Source: Clostridiales bacterium (GTDB lineage Bacteria > Bacillota > Clostridia > Christensenellales > UBA1242). Taken from it: a stretch of 64,000 bases of DNA. The position numbers and the translations under genes were made by a program. A model generated the notes under the pieces. It searched no databases, was not told where the DNA came from, and worked only from the letters and a program-made list of their open reading frames with translations. How positions within the stretch are numbered: the stretch's first letter is position 1; each line of letters opens with the position of its first letter. The stretch spans positions 91,617 through 155,616 of the forward strand of contig CAKJZJ010000003.1 of NCBI GenBank assembly GCA_918292005.1, given 5' to 3'. Below, in pieces: positions 44,498 to 54,208 of the stretch.

Positions 44498-45445
44498 ATG
44501 AAAAAAAGGATTATAACGGGCTCAATTATTCTTGTTTTCACAGCACTTATGCTTTTTAGCAGGCTATACACACCTTATGTGTTTGATGCATTTGTTGGTA
44601 TGATGGCTATAATGGGCTGTATAGAAATATCTAGAGTACTAGAAAGAAAAAAGATGTTTAGCAATATAATTTTTGTTGGATGCTTTCCTGCCATACTATA
44701 TGTTGCTATGTCCATAGGTATATTTAAAGAACGTCCTTGGTATTTCTTCTTTATGTACTTTATAGTTATTCTTTTAGCTTTGTTTATTTTTAATTTTTTA
44801 TATACCATTATTTTCAAAGGAATTACTGAGAAAGAAAAAGATAAATATGGTGTAGAAGTTTCTAATGTAAAATATGCATTGCAGAAGTGCATGAATTCCA
44901 CATTTATTATGATTTATCCAGCTTTGCTTTTCTGTGCATTGTTCTTTATAAATCATTTCTTTGAATTTTCGTTTGTTGATACCACGGGAGTAGGAGATAC
45001 AACTATAGTTGTGCTATTCTACCTGATATTTACTTTTGTTGTAACTATTATGACAGATACCTTTGCACTAGTCATTGGTAAACTTGTTAAAGGTCCTAAA
45101 CTTTGTCCATTGATTAGCCCTAATAAGACAATTAGTGGTGCGATTGGTGGTTTTCTATTCGGTATAGGCGGTGGTACATTGGTATATTATTTGTTCTCAC
45201 TAAATAATATATTTAGTAGCACTATGGAGTACATAGGCATGAATTATTGGAAAGTAGTTTTGATTGCTTGTGTTACGTCTATAATAGGTCAAATCGGTGA
45301 TATAGTTGCCAGTGCACTGAAACGTAGTGCTAGAGTAAAAGACTATGGTACGATATTCCCAGGACACGGTGGTGTAATGGATAGAGTTGATGGTTTGATT
45401 TTTAATGCTGTAGTTGTTTTATTTGCGATGTTTATATTTATTTAA
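44498..45445 (+). CDS. cdsA: Phosphatidate cytidylyltransferase (CDP-diglyceride synthase)
   Basis: 315 aa integral membrane protein with about eight hydrophobic helices. It makes CDP-diacylglycerol from phosphatidate and CTP. The CdsA signature is at the C-terminus: SALKRSARVKDYGTIFPGHGGVMDRVDGLIF. GPKLCPLISPNKTISGAIGG is the other conserved block. Ribosome binding site is weak. It precedes rseP by 12 nt; dxr, normally between them, is absent. Confidence 0.95.
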   Translation: MKKRIITGSIILVFTALMLFSRLYTPYVFDAFVGMMAIMGCIEISRVLERKKMFSNIIFVGCFPAILYVAMSIGIFKERPWYFFFMYFIVILLALFIFNFLYTIIFKGITEKEKDKYGVEVSNVKYALQKCMNSTFIMIYPALLFCALFFINHFFEFSFVDTTGVGDTTIVVLFYLIFTFVVTIMTDTFALVIGKLVKGPKLCPLISPNKTISGAIGGFLFGIGGGTLVYYLFSLNNIFSSTMEYIGMNYWKVVLIACVTSIIGQIGDIVASALKRSARVKDYGTIFPGHGGVMDRVDGLIFNAVVVLFAMFIFI

Positions 45446-45457
45446 TGGAGATATTTG

Positions 45458-46519
45458 ATGATAGTTCTATATATCTTATTGGCAATATTAGTTCTGATGC
45501 TGATGATTACTATACATGAGCTTGGACATTATACTGCTGGTAAATTATTAAAATTTAAGATAGAAGAGTTTTCGATTGGTTTTGGTAAGGCAATTTTCTC
45601 CAAGACTATGAAATCGGGAGAGATCTTTAGTATTAGAATAATCCCTTTGGGTGGCTATTGTGCTTTTAAAGACGAAGACGAAGAAGGGAACGAAGAAGGC
45701 TCTTTCAATTCGTATGCCTGCTGGAAAAGAATCATCGTATTGCTTGCCGGCGTAACATTCAATTTTCTTTCTGCAATACTTTTTACAATAGTATTGTTGT
45801 GTGTCGTTGGCTCTGGTATTGTAAAAATCAATGATGTTGTTGCTACTAATGACAATCAATTTTACCTACAGAAAAACGATATTATTCTGCAAGTAGACGG
45901 CAAAACACCAACATTTTTAAATGGTGGAATTGTTGGACTAATGGAGAATAAAGACGTAGATGAAGACATTGTGCTTAAAATCAATCGTGATGGTGAGATA
46001 CTAGATGTTACAGTACGTAAATATCAAGAATATAAAAAAGATGAGAATGGTGAATATATACTAGATGATAATAATGAAAAGATTGTTGCTGGTAAAATTA
46101 TCGGTATTACATCTGAATATGTTCCTTTAAGCTTTGGTCAGGCTTTATTGCAGTGTGTACCATATTCGTTTAATATGGGGTGGGAAACACTGAAAATTTT
46201 AGGTAAATTATTGACAGGTGGTATTGGTCTAGAGAGTGTGGGTGGACCTGTGACAACAGTGAAAACTATAGCTGTTTCCACACAGGCCAATTTCAAAAAC
46301 TTGGTTTTATTATTTCCATTGCTTGCTGTCAATTTGGCAGTATTCAATGTATTACCAATCCCATCATTAGATGGCGCTAGAATAATATTTGTTTTAATAG
46401 AATGGATTTTTAGAAAACCAGTACCTAGGAAAATTGAGGGTAAAATACACACAATAGGCTTAATTATTTTATTTGCACTTGTGATCTTGATAGATATTTT
46501 GCATTTGTTCCTTTTCTAA
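45458..46519 (+). CDS. rseP: RIP site-2 metalloprotease RseP (RasP)
   Basis: 353 aa from ATG 45458 (GGAG 7 nt upstream). Intramembrane zinc protease that cleaves anti-sigma factors and signal-peptide remnants. HELGH motif at 20-24 in the first membrane helix, then a PDZ-like domain (about 130-215) and the second metal motif NVLPIPSLDGARI in the third helix. The order cdsA-rseP is conserved in Firmicutes. No anti-sigma substrate gene is nearby. Confidence 0.94.
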   Translation: MIVLYILLAILVLMLMITIHELGHYTAGKLLKFKIEEFSIGFGKAIFSKTMKSGEIFSIRIIPLGGYCAFKDEDEEGNEEGSFNSYACWKRIIVLLAGVTFNFLSAILFTIVLLCVVGSGIVKINDVVATNDNQFYLQKNDIILQVDGKTPTFLNGGIVGLMENKDVDEDIVLKINRDGEILDVTVRKYQEYKKDENGEYILDDNNEKIVAGKIIGITSEYVPLSFGQALLQCVPYSFNMGWETLKILGKLLTGGIGLESVGGPVTTVKTIAVSTQANFKNLVLLFPLLAVNLAVFNVLPIPSLDGARIIFVLIEWIFRKPVPRKIEGKIHTIGLIILFALVILIDILHLFLF

Positions 46520-46553
46520 ATATAGTATTCTAATGAAAATTGACAGGTGAGAG

Positions 46554-48110
46554 ATGACATTAATAGATTTTATAAATAAGAAAACAAATAATGCTTACAA
46601 GGATTTTAAACTTGTAAGTGTTATTTTTGAAGAAAGTTCACGTAATTGTACTTTTAAATTTATGTATAAAGATAGCATAAAATCTGATGATAAAGATAAA
46701 TTAACCAAACTTATTCATGAGTATATTAGTGATGATGTAAATGTAATCGTTAAATGTAAAAAGGCCTATGTGGATTCAGATTTGGTAAAAGATATAATAG
46801 TAAATTTTGTACATAGAAATTTGACTAGTGTTGTTGGTTTCGAAAAAAGTAATATTGATGTTAAATTAGATCATGGTATTTATATTACAATCAATTGTGA
46901 CAATATTCAATATGGCTACCTTAATGCTGAAAAAAATAGAGCAGATTTGTTCGAATATGTACAGAATTTCTTTTTCGAAACCTGCTATATAGATATAATC
47001 TGTAATAATCACAATAGCGTTATTAATGACGAATGTATAGATAGGGATGCATTGATAGCAAATATTGAGGTAAGTGATTCCAATGTTAAGTATGTGAAAA
47101 TTGATAATGTTTCTAAATACATTGGTGATGTTGTATCAGCACCTATCCAGATTGATTGCATTAATGGTACTATGCAAGATATAGAAATTGCCGGTAAAAT
47201 ACAATATTTTTCTGAAAAAAGTTTTGAAAGCAAAAAGCCTGATAAAGATGGTCATAATGCTATTCGAACATACTATAGTTTCACGCTGATAGATAAAAAT
47301 AATAGAATGAATTGTGTTTACTTTCCACATAAATCTGATATGGTTAAAGCTGGTAAATTGGCTGATGGCATGACTGTAGTGGTACATGGTGATGTAGAAG
47401 AATATAATGGTAGAATTAATTTTAAAGTGAAAAGTATTGCTAAATGTGATATTGTTAGTCAACCAGTTGTAGAGACTGAACCAGAAGTACCTATAAAGAC
47501 CACTCCAAATAAAAAATATCTATGTTGTACACCAGAGCCGTATGTGGAAGTATACCAAGATAATTTATTTATGACTCACGAGAATGTTGTGGGACAATAT
47601 TTACTTGACCATGATGTTGTTGTCTTTGATGTGGAGACTACAGGACTAGAACCAACTAGATGTGAGATACTAGAAATAGGTGCTGTAAAATTACATAAAG
47701 GGCGAATTGTAGAGACTTTTGAAACATTAGTTAAACCTAGCGTACCTGTTCCTAGTGAAATTACAGAAATTACCGGTATTACTGACGACATGGTGAAAGA
47801 TAGTCCATCTATTAGATTGGCTCTACCAGATTTTTACAAGTTTGCTTATGGATGTACGCTTATAGCCTACAATATTGATTTTGACTATAAATTTATATCT
47901 GTACAGGGCAAAAAACTTGGCTATGTTTTTGATAATAAGCAGATAGATGCTTTGTATCTAGCCAGAGCATATATTCCTGGGCTAAAAAACTTTAAATTGG
48001 CTACTGTATGTAAACATTTGGGTGTTTCTTTGGTAAATGCTCACAGGGCAGTAAATGATGCACTCGCCACAGCCGAATGTGTCATCAAATTAAGCCCTAA
48101 TATCTCATAA
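46554..48110 (+). CDS. PolC-derived protein: N-terminal region, OB-fold and DEDDh exonuclease, no polymerase domain
   Basis: 518 aa, located where polC sits in Firmicutes (rseP-[proS]-polC-rimP-nusA). Residues 1-~190 resemble the PolC N-terminal domain. Residues ~198-300 form an OB-fold (IEIAGKIQYF...MNCVYFPHKSD...GMTVVVHGDVEEYNGRINFKV). Residues ~345-518 are a DnaQ-like 3'-5' exonuclease: motif I FDVETTG (Asp359, Glu361), motif II NIDFDYKF (Asp444) and motif III HRAVND (His497, Asp502). In PolC the exonuclease is inserted in a PHP domain and is followed by the polymerase; both are gone here and the frame ends in a clean stop, with no polymerase remnant before rimP. It may act as a proofreading subunit for another polymerase (inference). 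Confidence 0.85.
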   Translation: MTLIDFINKKTNNAYKDFKLVSVIFEESSRNCTFKFMYKDSIKSDDKDKLTKLIHEYISDDVNVIVKCKKAYVDSDLVKDIIVNFVHRNLTSVVGFEKSNIDVKLDHGIYITINCDNIQYGYLNAEKNRADLFEYVQNFFFETCYIDIICNNHNSVINDECIDRDALIANIEVSDSNVKYVKIDNVSKYIGDVVSAPIQIDCINGTMQDIEIAGKIQYFSEKSFESKKPDKDGHNAIRTYYSFTLIDKNNRMNCVYFPHKSDMVKAGKLADGMTVVVHGDVEEYNGRINFKVKSIAKCDIVSQPVVETEPEVPIKTTPNKKYLCCTPEPYVEVYQDNLFMTHENVVGQYLLDHDVVVFDVETTGLEPTRCEILEIGAVKLHKGRIVETFETLVKPSVPVPSEITEITGITDDMVKDSPSIRLALPDFYKFAYGCTLIAYNIDFDYKFISVQGKKLGYVFDNKQIDALYLARAYIPGLKNFKLATVCKHLGVSLVNAHRAVNDALATAECVIKLSPNIS

Positions 48111-48190
48111 AATTTGCTAAAATATTGGCAAAAGTCTTGATTTTACATTATTAATATGATAACATTATATTAGTTAATACTAGATTATTA

Positions 48191-48214
48191 GAGTGGACTT
48201 GCAAAAGTTCACTC
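48191..48214 (+). other. Hairpin in the rimP leader
   Basis: AGAGTGGACTT-GCAA-AAGTTCACTCT-type near-perfect stem 30 nt before rimP, without a long T run. It lies between the PolC-like gene and rimP and could be an attenuator or processing site. The 133-bp gap also has a possible promoter TTGATT-17-TAACAT near 48137-48165. Confidence 0.4.
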
Positions 48215-48243
48215 TTAAATTTTGTTATTAGCAAAGGAGTAGT

Positions 48244-48705
48244 ATGTCAGAGAGAGTTGTTGATAGAGCATCAAAGGTTATCAGACCAATTGTGGAAGAA
48301 TTGGGCTACGTGTATGTAGACTTGGAGTATCGCAAAGATTTTTCTGGTCAAGTATTGGAATTGATAATTGATAAAGATGGTGGTGTGAATATTAATGATT
48401 GTGAGAGAGTGTCTCGAGCATTAGATGAGCCTTTAGACCAAGCAGATGTTACAGATGGTCGCTCGTACAATTTTAATGTTTCATCATATGGTCTCGACCG
48501 AGCTTTCAAAACCGATTATGACTTTAATAAACATTTGGGTCAATTGGTGGATATTAAATTTTTTGCACCATATATGGGTAAAAAATTAATAATTGCCACA
48601 CTTACGAATTTTGATAATAACAGTATAACAATTATGCTTGATGGTAATGAATACAAGATAGAAAGAAAAATTATTGCAAATATCGTTGCACATTTGGATT
48701 TTTAG
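48244..48705 (+). CDS. rimP: Ribosome maturation factor RimP
   Basis: 153 aa. RimP binds the 30S subunit during assembly. The N-terminal domain has GYVYVDLEYRKDFSGQVLELIIDKDGGVNINDCERVSRAL, and the sequence PLDQADVTDGRSYNFNVSSYGLDRAF matches the conserved RimP core. AAAGGAG precedes the ATG. The order rimP-nusA-rnpM-ylxQ-infB-rbfA is the standard operon. nusA starts 9 nt later. Confidence 0.95.
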   Translation: MSERVVDRASKVIRPIVEELGYVYVDLEYRKDFSGQVLELIIDKDGGVNINDCERVSRALDEPLDQADVTDGRSYNFNVSSYGLDRAFKTDYDFNKHLGQLVDIKFFAPYMGKKLIIATLTNFDNNSITIMLDGNEYKIERKIIANIVAHLDF

Positions 48706-48714
48706 GAGGAAATT

Positions 48715-49842
48715 ATGGTAAATAAGGATTTTTTTCAAGCACTTGCAGATTTGGAAGAACAAAAAGGAGTTAGTCAAGAGTATTTTATAGAAGCATTGGA
48801 GTCTGCATTAACTAGTGCTTATAAAAAGAATTTTGGCGAAGCAAAGAGTGCTATTGTTAAATTAAATCCCGAGAAATGCACTATTAAAATCTACTCATAC
48901 AAAACAGTTGTAAGTGAAGTTTTGGATAGTGATAAAGAAATTAGTTTGGCTGCTGCTAGAACTATAAAGAAAAGTTATAAAATAGGCGATATAGTACAAC
49001 AAGAAGAAACACCTAAAAACTTCGGTCGTATTGCTGCACAAACTGCAAAGCAGGTAGTAATGCAGAGATTACGTGAAGCAGAGAGAAGCAAGGTTATGGA
49101 CGAAGTTAATACTAAACAGGACGAGTTGGTTACTGGTATAGTTAGAAGAGTCGAAAATGATAATGTCTATGTAGATTTGGGTATTACACAGGTCGAGGGT
49201 GTTCTTAGTGCCAAAGATCAAATTCCTGGCGAGAAATATACTATCAATCAAAGAATAAAGGTTGTAGTAAAAACTATTAAAGAAGGCTATAATGCACCAT
49301 ATGTACAATTATCTCGTAGTAATGCCGGATTTGTAAAGAAATTGTTTGAATTGGAAGTTCCTGAGATAGCTAGTGGCGAAGTAGTGATTAAAAATATTGT
49401 CAGAGAGGCTGGTTACAGAACGAAAATGTCTGTATATACACACAATAAATCTCTAGATTGTATTGGTGCATGTGTCGGCAATAAAGGTATGAGAGTCAAT
49501 GAAATTGTAAAAGAACTCAATGGCGAAAAGATTGATATTATACCATATTCCGAAGATCCTAGTGAGTACATTGTATCTGCACTTAGTCCTGCAACAGTTT
49601 TGTATATACATGTAAATGCCGAAGATAAAACATCTCTTGCAGTAGTACCTGATGATAAATTAAGTTTAGCAATAGGTAAATCTGGTCAAAACGTACGTCT
49701 AGCTGCTAGACTTACTGGTTGGAAAATTGATGTAAAGGCAAAGAGTGCTGTACCATCTCTTAATTTAGAAGAAGAGAATAATGCTAGTGAGAATTATGAC
49801 AATTTATTCGATGGTGAAGATGCATTCGGAGATATTAATTAA
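48715..49842 (+). CDS. nusA: Transcription termination/antitermination factor NusA
   Basis: 375 aa. NusA-N (about 1-125, contacting RNA polymerase), S1 domain (about 135-205, TGIVRRVENDNVYVDLGITQVEGVLS), then two KH domains including VGNKGMRVNEIVKELNGEKIDI and LAIGKSGQNVRLAARLTGWKIDV. No C-terminal acidic repeats, as in other Gram-positives; a short acidic tail ends the protein. AGGAGG precedes the ATG. rnpM follows in 16 nt. Confidence 0.97.
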   Translation: MVNKDFFQALADLEEQKGVSQEYFIEALESALTSAYKKNFGEAKSAIVKLNPEKCTIKIYSYKTVVSEVLDSDKEISLAAARTIKKSYKIGDIVQQEETPKNFGRIAAQTAKQVVMQRLREAERSKVMDEVNTKQDELVTGIVRRVENDNVYVDLGITQVEGVLSAKDQIPGEKYTINQRIKVVVKTIKEGYNAPYVQLSRSNAGFVKKLFELEVPEIASGEVVIKNIVREAGYRTKMSVYTHNKSLDCIGACVGNKGMRVNEIVKELNGEKIDIIPYSEDPSEYIVSALSPATVLYIHVNAEDKTSLAVVPDDKLSLAIGKSGQNVRLAARLTGWKIDVKAKSAVPSLNLEEENNASENYDNLFDGEDAFGDIN

Positions 49843-49858
49843 TATTTATAGGTGAAAA

Positions 49859-50131
49859 ATGGCTACAAATAAAATTCCTATGAGAATGTGTATAGCTTGT
49901 AAAGAGAATAAGCCAAAGAGAGAGCTTATTAGGATAGTCAGACTTGATGATAGATTTGAATTAGATTTTACAGGCAAATTGAATGGTCGTGGGGCATATA
50001 TTTGTAATAATGCGGATTGCGTCGAAGCAATGTGTAAACACAAATTATTGAGTAAGAGTTTCAAAATGAATGTTCCCATGGCAGAATATGATTATTTGAG
50101 AGGAAAGTTTCTTGAAAATAGAGAAAATTAA
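49859..50131 (+). CDS. rnpM: RNase P modulator RnpM (YlxR)
   Basis: 90 aa. MRMCIACKENKPKRELIRIVR and GKLNGRGAYICNNADC are the YlxR signature. In Bacillus YlxR/RnpM binds RNase P RNA and modulates processing. Small basic protein with four cysteines in CIAC and C-x-C pairs. It lies between nusA and ylxQ as usual; its end overlaps ylxQ by 20 nt. Confidence 0.94.
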   Translation: MATNKIPMRMCIACKENKPKRELIRIVRLDDRFELDFTGKLNGRGAYICNNADCVEAMCKHKLLSKSFKMNVPMAEYDYLRGKFLENREN

Positions 50132-50420
50132 GACATATTTGGGTTTTGCTATTAAAAGTGGCGAAATTGTGTTTGGTTATGATAAATTGATTGTTTGTAA
50201 AAAACAACCAGGGATTGTCATTGTATGCTCTACCCAAAATGAAAAAGTTACAGAAAAAGTACATAGGTATTGTATTAATAATGGTGTGGAGTATATCAAA
50301 TTGCAGAATATGATATTAGGTGATTTGATTGGTCGAGAAAATTGTAAGGTGGTAGGTGTTTTAAATCGAAACCTAGCAACTGCTATAAAAAATGAATTGA
50401 AAAGTGGTAATCTAGAATAA
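50112..50420 (+). CDS. L7Ae-type K-turn RNA-binding protein YlxQ
   Basis: 102 aa with TTG start at 50112 preceded by GAGAGGAAAG, inside the last 20 nt of rnpM. L7Ae/L30e fold: KTYLGFAIKSGEIVFGYDKLIV, GIVIVCSTQNEKVTEKVHRYC and IGRENCKVVGVLNRNLA. YlxQ is a K-turn-binding protein near translation genes with no firm role. The alternative start would be later than the family N-terminus, so TTG is preferred. Confidence 0.9.
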   Translation: MKIEKIKTYLGFAIKSGEIVFGYDKLIVCKKQPGIVIVCSTQNEKVTEKVHRYCINNGVEYIKLQNMILGDLIGRENCKVVGVLNRNLATAIKNELKSGNLE

Positions 50421-50436
50421 TTAGTGAGGACATAAA

Positions 50437-52899
50437 TTGGAAAATACAGAGAATAAACAGAAAAGTAGTGTATCTTTTGACAATTTAAAAAAATTAACAA
50501 CAATACTAAGTAGCAGTGAACTTAGTAGTATTGTCGCTGGTATTTCTAAATCTAAAAATGCCTTGGATGGATTTTGTAAAAAATTAAAAGACCGTGAAAA
50601 TAATTTAAAAATCCAAGCATCTAATAATGTGCAAAAACCAGAGCCAGTTGCTAGTACTCAGGCTAAGGAAGTAGCTGCACCAGCAACTAATAATAAAGCA
50701 AAACCAGAAAAGTTTGACACTAATAAAAAGAATGTTGCTAATAATTCTAGTAAAATTACATTTAGCAAAGTACCTAATAACAAAGATTTTAAACCACGTG
50801 GTGATAAGGAAAATAGACCATTCAATAGAGAAAAAACTGGGGAACAAGGTAAAACATTCGAAAAGAAAACTTTTGTTCCTAGAGATAATAATGGCTATAG
50901 ACCTAAGCCTACTTTCAATAAAGAGCCTATCGTAGATACTGTAGTTACTAAGCCAGAAAGAAACTTTGGTAATAAAAACAAAACAAAAACCTTTGATACA
51001 GAGAAAAAAGAACTATCAAAGAAAGCTAAAATCAAAATGGGTTACATTGATGTCGATAGCAATTACTATGATGATGACAATGAACCAAGAATGGGTAGAG
51101 TAAGAACAAAACCTAAAAAACAACAAAAAGTTGCTGCTACTCCAGAAAAAACAGTGATTGATAAAGCAGTTATTGACACAGAAAATTTAACTGTAAAGAT
51201 TTTATCCGAGAAAATAGGTAAACCTGCTGTAGAGATTATTAAGAAATTTATGATGTTGGGAATGATGCCTAATATCAATAGTGTTATTGATTATCAGACG
51301 GCAGAATTGGTAGCACAAGAGTTTGGTGTAACTCTTGAGCAAAAGGTGTCCAAAAATTATGAAGAGCAATTATTAGAAATGTTCAATGAACAATCTAATA
51401 ATGCAGAAACTAGACCTCCAGTTGTTACAGTAATGGGACACGTAGACCATGGTAAAACATCATTACTAGATGCTATTAGGAATACCAATGTTATAGAAGG
51501 TGAAGCAGGTGGTATTACTCAGCATATTGGTGCATACTCTGTTAATTATCAAGGTAATAATATTACATTCATTGATACTCCAGGACATGAAGCATTTACA
51601 GCTATTAGAGCAAGAGGTGCTAAATTAACGGATATTGCGATACTAGTAGTTGCTGCTGATGATGGTATTATGCCTCAGACCATAGAAGCCATCAATCATA
51701 TCAAAGATGCTGGTGTACCAATGATTGTTGCAATCAATAAAATTGATAAGCCAGAAGCAAACATTGATAGAATTAAACAACAATTGACCGAGTACGACGT
51801 TGTACCTGAAGAATGGGGTGGAGATTGTATTTGCGTACCGATATCAGCCAAATTCAATCAGAATATTGATAAATTACTAGAGTCCGTTCTGCTTGTTGCT
51901 GAAGTTTTGGAATTAAAGGCTGATAAAACTCAGGTGGCTAGTGGTACAGTTATTGAGAGTAAAGTTGATAAAGGTAGAGGTATTGTTGCTACAATTCTTA
52001 TCAAAAATGGTACATTGCATATAGGTGACTTTATGGTTAGTGGTGTATCTTCTGGTAGAATTAGAGCGATGATGGACTACAAAGGCAATAGTGTAAAAGA
52101 AGCAGGTCCTAGCATGCCAGTATCTGTTTTGGGATTTGATATCGTTCCAGAAGCAGGAGACATGGCTTATGTAGTTGATGAGAAATTGGCTAGAAATATT
52201 GTTGCCGAACGTAATAGCAAATTACAAATGGAAAAAATCGAGCAGAATAATGGAATTACCCTAGAAGATTTCTTGCAACAATCTGCTGATAGTGAAGTCA
52301 AAGTCTTGAAGATTATTATCAAGGCTGACGTGAAAGGCTCTTGCGAAGCATTGAAGTCCACACTAGAGAAGATACATAATGACGAAGCAAAAGTACAGGT
52401 AATTCATTCGGCTGTAGGTGGTATTAATGAGAGTGATGTAATTCTCGCAACTGCTAGTAAGGCAATAATTATTGGTTTTGGTGTAAAACCAGAAGCAAAA
52501 GCAAAACAATTAGCTGAAAAGAATAAAGTTGACATTAGTCTATTTAAAGTAATATATGATGCTGCAGATGATGTGACAAATATTATCAATGGTATGAGAG
52601 CACCTAAATTTGAAGAAGTAATTACAGGTCATGCAGAAGTTAGACAGATATTCAAAATTAGTAGTATTGGTCATATCGCAGGTAGTTATATTATTGATGG
52701 TGTCGTTAATCGTGATAGTAAAGTTAGACTATATAGAAATAAAGAATTGATTGTAGATACTGCTATTGATACATTACAACAGCAGAAAGATCAAGTAAAA
52801 TCTGTAAAATATGGCTTTGAATGTGGTATAAAATTAAAGAACTTCAATGATATCGAAGTTGGAGATATTATAGAAGCATACTCCATAGAGCAGATATAG
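50437..52899 (+). CDS. infB: Translation initiation factor IF-2
   Basis: 820 aa with TTG start (GTGAGGA upstream). N-terminal ~230 residues are low-complexity, rich in Lys/Asn/Pro. The IF2N domain (about 250-310) is followed by the GTPase core: P-loop GHVDHGKT at 334-341, switch [15 protein letters not shown], then EF-Tu-like domain II, domain III and the fMet-tRNA-binding C2 domain ending IEAYSIEQI. Located in the standard rimP-rbfA operon. Confidence 0.97.
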   Translation: MENTENKQKSSVSFDNLKKLTTILSSSELSSIVAGISKSKNALDGFCKKLKDRENNLKIQASNNVQKPEPVASTQAKEVAAPATNNKAKPEKFDTNKKNVANNSSKITFSKVPNNKDFKPRGDKENRPFNREKTGEQGKTFEKKTFVPRDNNGYRPKPTFNKEPIVDTVVTKPERNFGNKNKTKTFDTEKKELSKKAKIKMGYIDVDSNYYDDDNEPRMGRVRTKPKKQQKVAATPEKTVIDKAVIDTENLTVKILSEKIGKPAVEIIKKFMMLGMMPNINSVIDYQTAELVAQEFGVTLEQKVSKNYEEQLLEMFNEQSNNAETRPPVVTVMGHVDHGKTSLLDAIRNTNVIEGEAGGITQHIGAYSVNYQGNNITFIDTPGHEAFTAIRARGAKLTDIAILVVAADDGIMPQTIEAINHIKDAGVPMIVAINKIDKPEANIDRIKQQLTEYDVVPEEWGGDCICVPISAKFNQNIDKLLESVLLVAEVLELKADKTQVASGTVIESKVDKGRGIVATILIKNGTLHIGDFMVSGVSSGRIRAMMDYKGNSVKEAGPSMPVSVLGFDIVPEAGDMAYVVDEKLARNIVAERNSKLQMEKIEQNNGITLEDFLQQSADSEVKVLKIIIKADVKGSCEALKSTLEKIHNDEAKVQVIHSAVGGINESDVILATASKAIIIGFGVKPEAKAKQLAEKNKVDISLFKVIYDAADDVTNIINGMRAPKFEEVITGHAEVRQIFKISSIGHIAGSYIIDGVVNRDSKVRLYRNKELIVDTAIDTLQQQKDQVKSVKYGFECGIKLKNFNDIEVGDIIEAYSIEQI

Positions 52900-52908
52900 G
52901 AGATTGTG

Positions 52909-53256
52909 ATGAGCGAAAGAATACTTAGGGTAAATAGCGAAATTCAAAAGGCTATTAGCAATATCATTATGTATAAAATCAAAAATCCACTTATCAAAGG
53001 CCTGATATCTGTAACTAAAGTCGACACTACCAATGATTTGGATCAATGTAAAGTCTATGTATCTATTTATGAAAAAGAATCTAGGAATGAAGTGTTTGCT
53101 CAAATCCAACATTCTGCTGGATTTATACGTAGAGAATTGGCACAAGAAGTAGATTTACGTAAAGTTCCATTTTTGACTTTTTATCTAGATGAGACTATAG
53201 ATTATAGCCAAAAAATTGAAGATACTATCAATAGAATCAACAATTCTAATAATTAA
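52909..53256 (+). CDS. rbfA: 30S ribosome-binding factor RbfA
   Basis: 115 aa from ATG 52909 (AGGAG 7 nt before; GTG 52906 less likely). KH-type fold with RILRVNSEIQKAISNIIMYKIKNPLIKGLISVTKVDTT and HSAGFIRRELAQEVDLRKVPFLTFYLDET signatures. It helps 16S 5' end maturation in the cold. Ends the operon with a terminator; the usual recJ/nrnA, truB, ribF order is only partly kept, with truB in the next unit. Confidence 0.95.
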   Translation: MSERILRVNSEIQKAISNIIMYKIKNPLIKGLISVTKVDTTNDLDQCKVYVSIYEKESRNEVFAQIQHSAGFIRRELAQEVDLRKVPFLTFYLDETIDYSQKIEDTINRINNSNN

Positions 53257-53262
53257 AATCAG

Positions 53263-53292
53263 AAAGCAACTAAGATAAATAGTTGCTTTTTT
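53263..53292 (+). terminator. Intrinsic terminator after rbfA
   Basis: AAAGCAACTA...TAGTTGCTTT with 7-nt loop, then T. Confidence 0.88.
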
Positions 53293-53293
53293 C

Positions 53294-53322
53294 TTTCAAG
53301 ATAAAAAATTTTATTATATAAT
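53294..53322 (+). promoter_or_regulatory. Predicted promoter of truB
   Basis: TTTCAA (53294-53299), 17-bp spacer, TATAAT (53317-53322), 20 bp before the ATG. Confidence 0.45.
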
Positions 53323-53342
53323 AAAATTATAAAGGGGTAATT

Positions 53343-54200
53343 ATGTTAGGATTTATAAACGTATATAAACCATCAGGCATTACCAGTAATGCAGTGGTTC
53401 AGATGTTAAAAAAGAAACTTAATGTAAAAAGAATTGGCCATCTAGGTACTCTAGATCCTTTGGCTTGTGGTGTATTACCAATAGCTGTGGGCAAGGCTAC
53501 TAGATTATTTGATTATTTTCTTGAGAAACAGAAAAGATATGATGTGGTTTTTGACTTTGGTTATACTACCGATACTCTAGATACAGATGGTGTTGTGAGT
53601 GATGTTAGTACCAATATTCCTACAATGTTGGAGATTAATAGTGTAATAGGTAAATTAATAGGTAAAATTGAACAAATGCCTCCCAAATTTAGCGCAAAAA
53701 ACGTAGCAGGTAGACGTGCGTATGAGATGGCTAGAAATGGTGAAGATTTCAATTTGCAACCAAAGCAAGTAGAAATATTTGAATTTGAATTACTAGAGCA
53801 ATTAGCAAAAAATAAATTTAGATTTACAGTACTATGTAGTTCTGGTACATACATTAGATCATTAGGTAGAGATTTGGCGAGTTTGTTGGGAACGTATGCC
53901 TGCATGAGTTTTTTAGAAAGAGTGGAGTCGGGAGTTTTTACTAGAGAAAAGGCTATATCCCTAGAAGATTTGATGAGTATGGAAAATCCAGAGACGGTCA
54001 TTATTGATCCTACAGAAGTATTCAGCAGTTATAATATTATTGAGATAAATGACAGAGACTATAAGGCATTACGTAATGGACTAGTTGTTCGTCACGATCC
54101 AATTGAGATAAATACATTTGTAAAACATAATGGCAAATTGATTGCTGTGGCATTGCCTAATAAATATCAATTAAAATTAGATATTAATCTAGAAGAATAG
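53343..54200 (+). CDS. truB: tRNA pseudouridine-55 synthase TruB
   Basis: 285 aa. It makes pseudouridine 55 in the tRNA T-loop. Catalytic aspartate Asp38 in HLGTLDPLACGVLPIAVGKATR, then RYDVVFDFGYTTDTLDTDG, PPKFSAKNVAGRRAYEMAR and YIRSLGRDL family blocks; a PUA-like C-terminus (about 225-285). AAAGGGG precedes the start. ribF, often next, is missing; instead an endonuclease IV-type gene lies 8 nt later. Confidence 0.95.
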   Translation: MLGFINVYKPSGITSNAVVQMLKKKLNVKRIGHLGTLDPLACGVLPIAVGKATRLFDYFLEKQKRYDVVFDFGYTTDTLDTDGVVSDVSTNIPTMLEINSVIGKLIGKIEQMPPKFSAKNVAGRRAYEMARNGEDFNLQPKQVEIFEFELLEQLAKNKFRFTVLCSSGTYIRSLGRDLASLLGTYACMSFLERVESGVFTREKAISLEDLMSMENPETVIIDPTEVFSSYNIIEINDRDYKALRNGLVVRHDPIEINTFVKHNGKLIAVALPNKYQLKLDINLEE

Positions 54201-54208
54201 GAGTAGTT

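Noticed and set aside
46554-48243. Frameshifted full-length polC
   Set aside because: After the stop at 48110 only 133 bp of AT-rich leader precede rimP; no polymerase-like fragment is present in any frame there, so the polymerase part is absent, not frameshifted.
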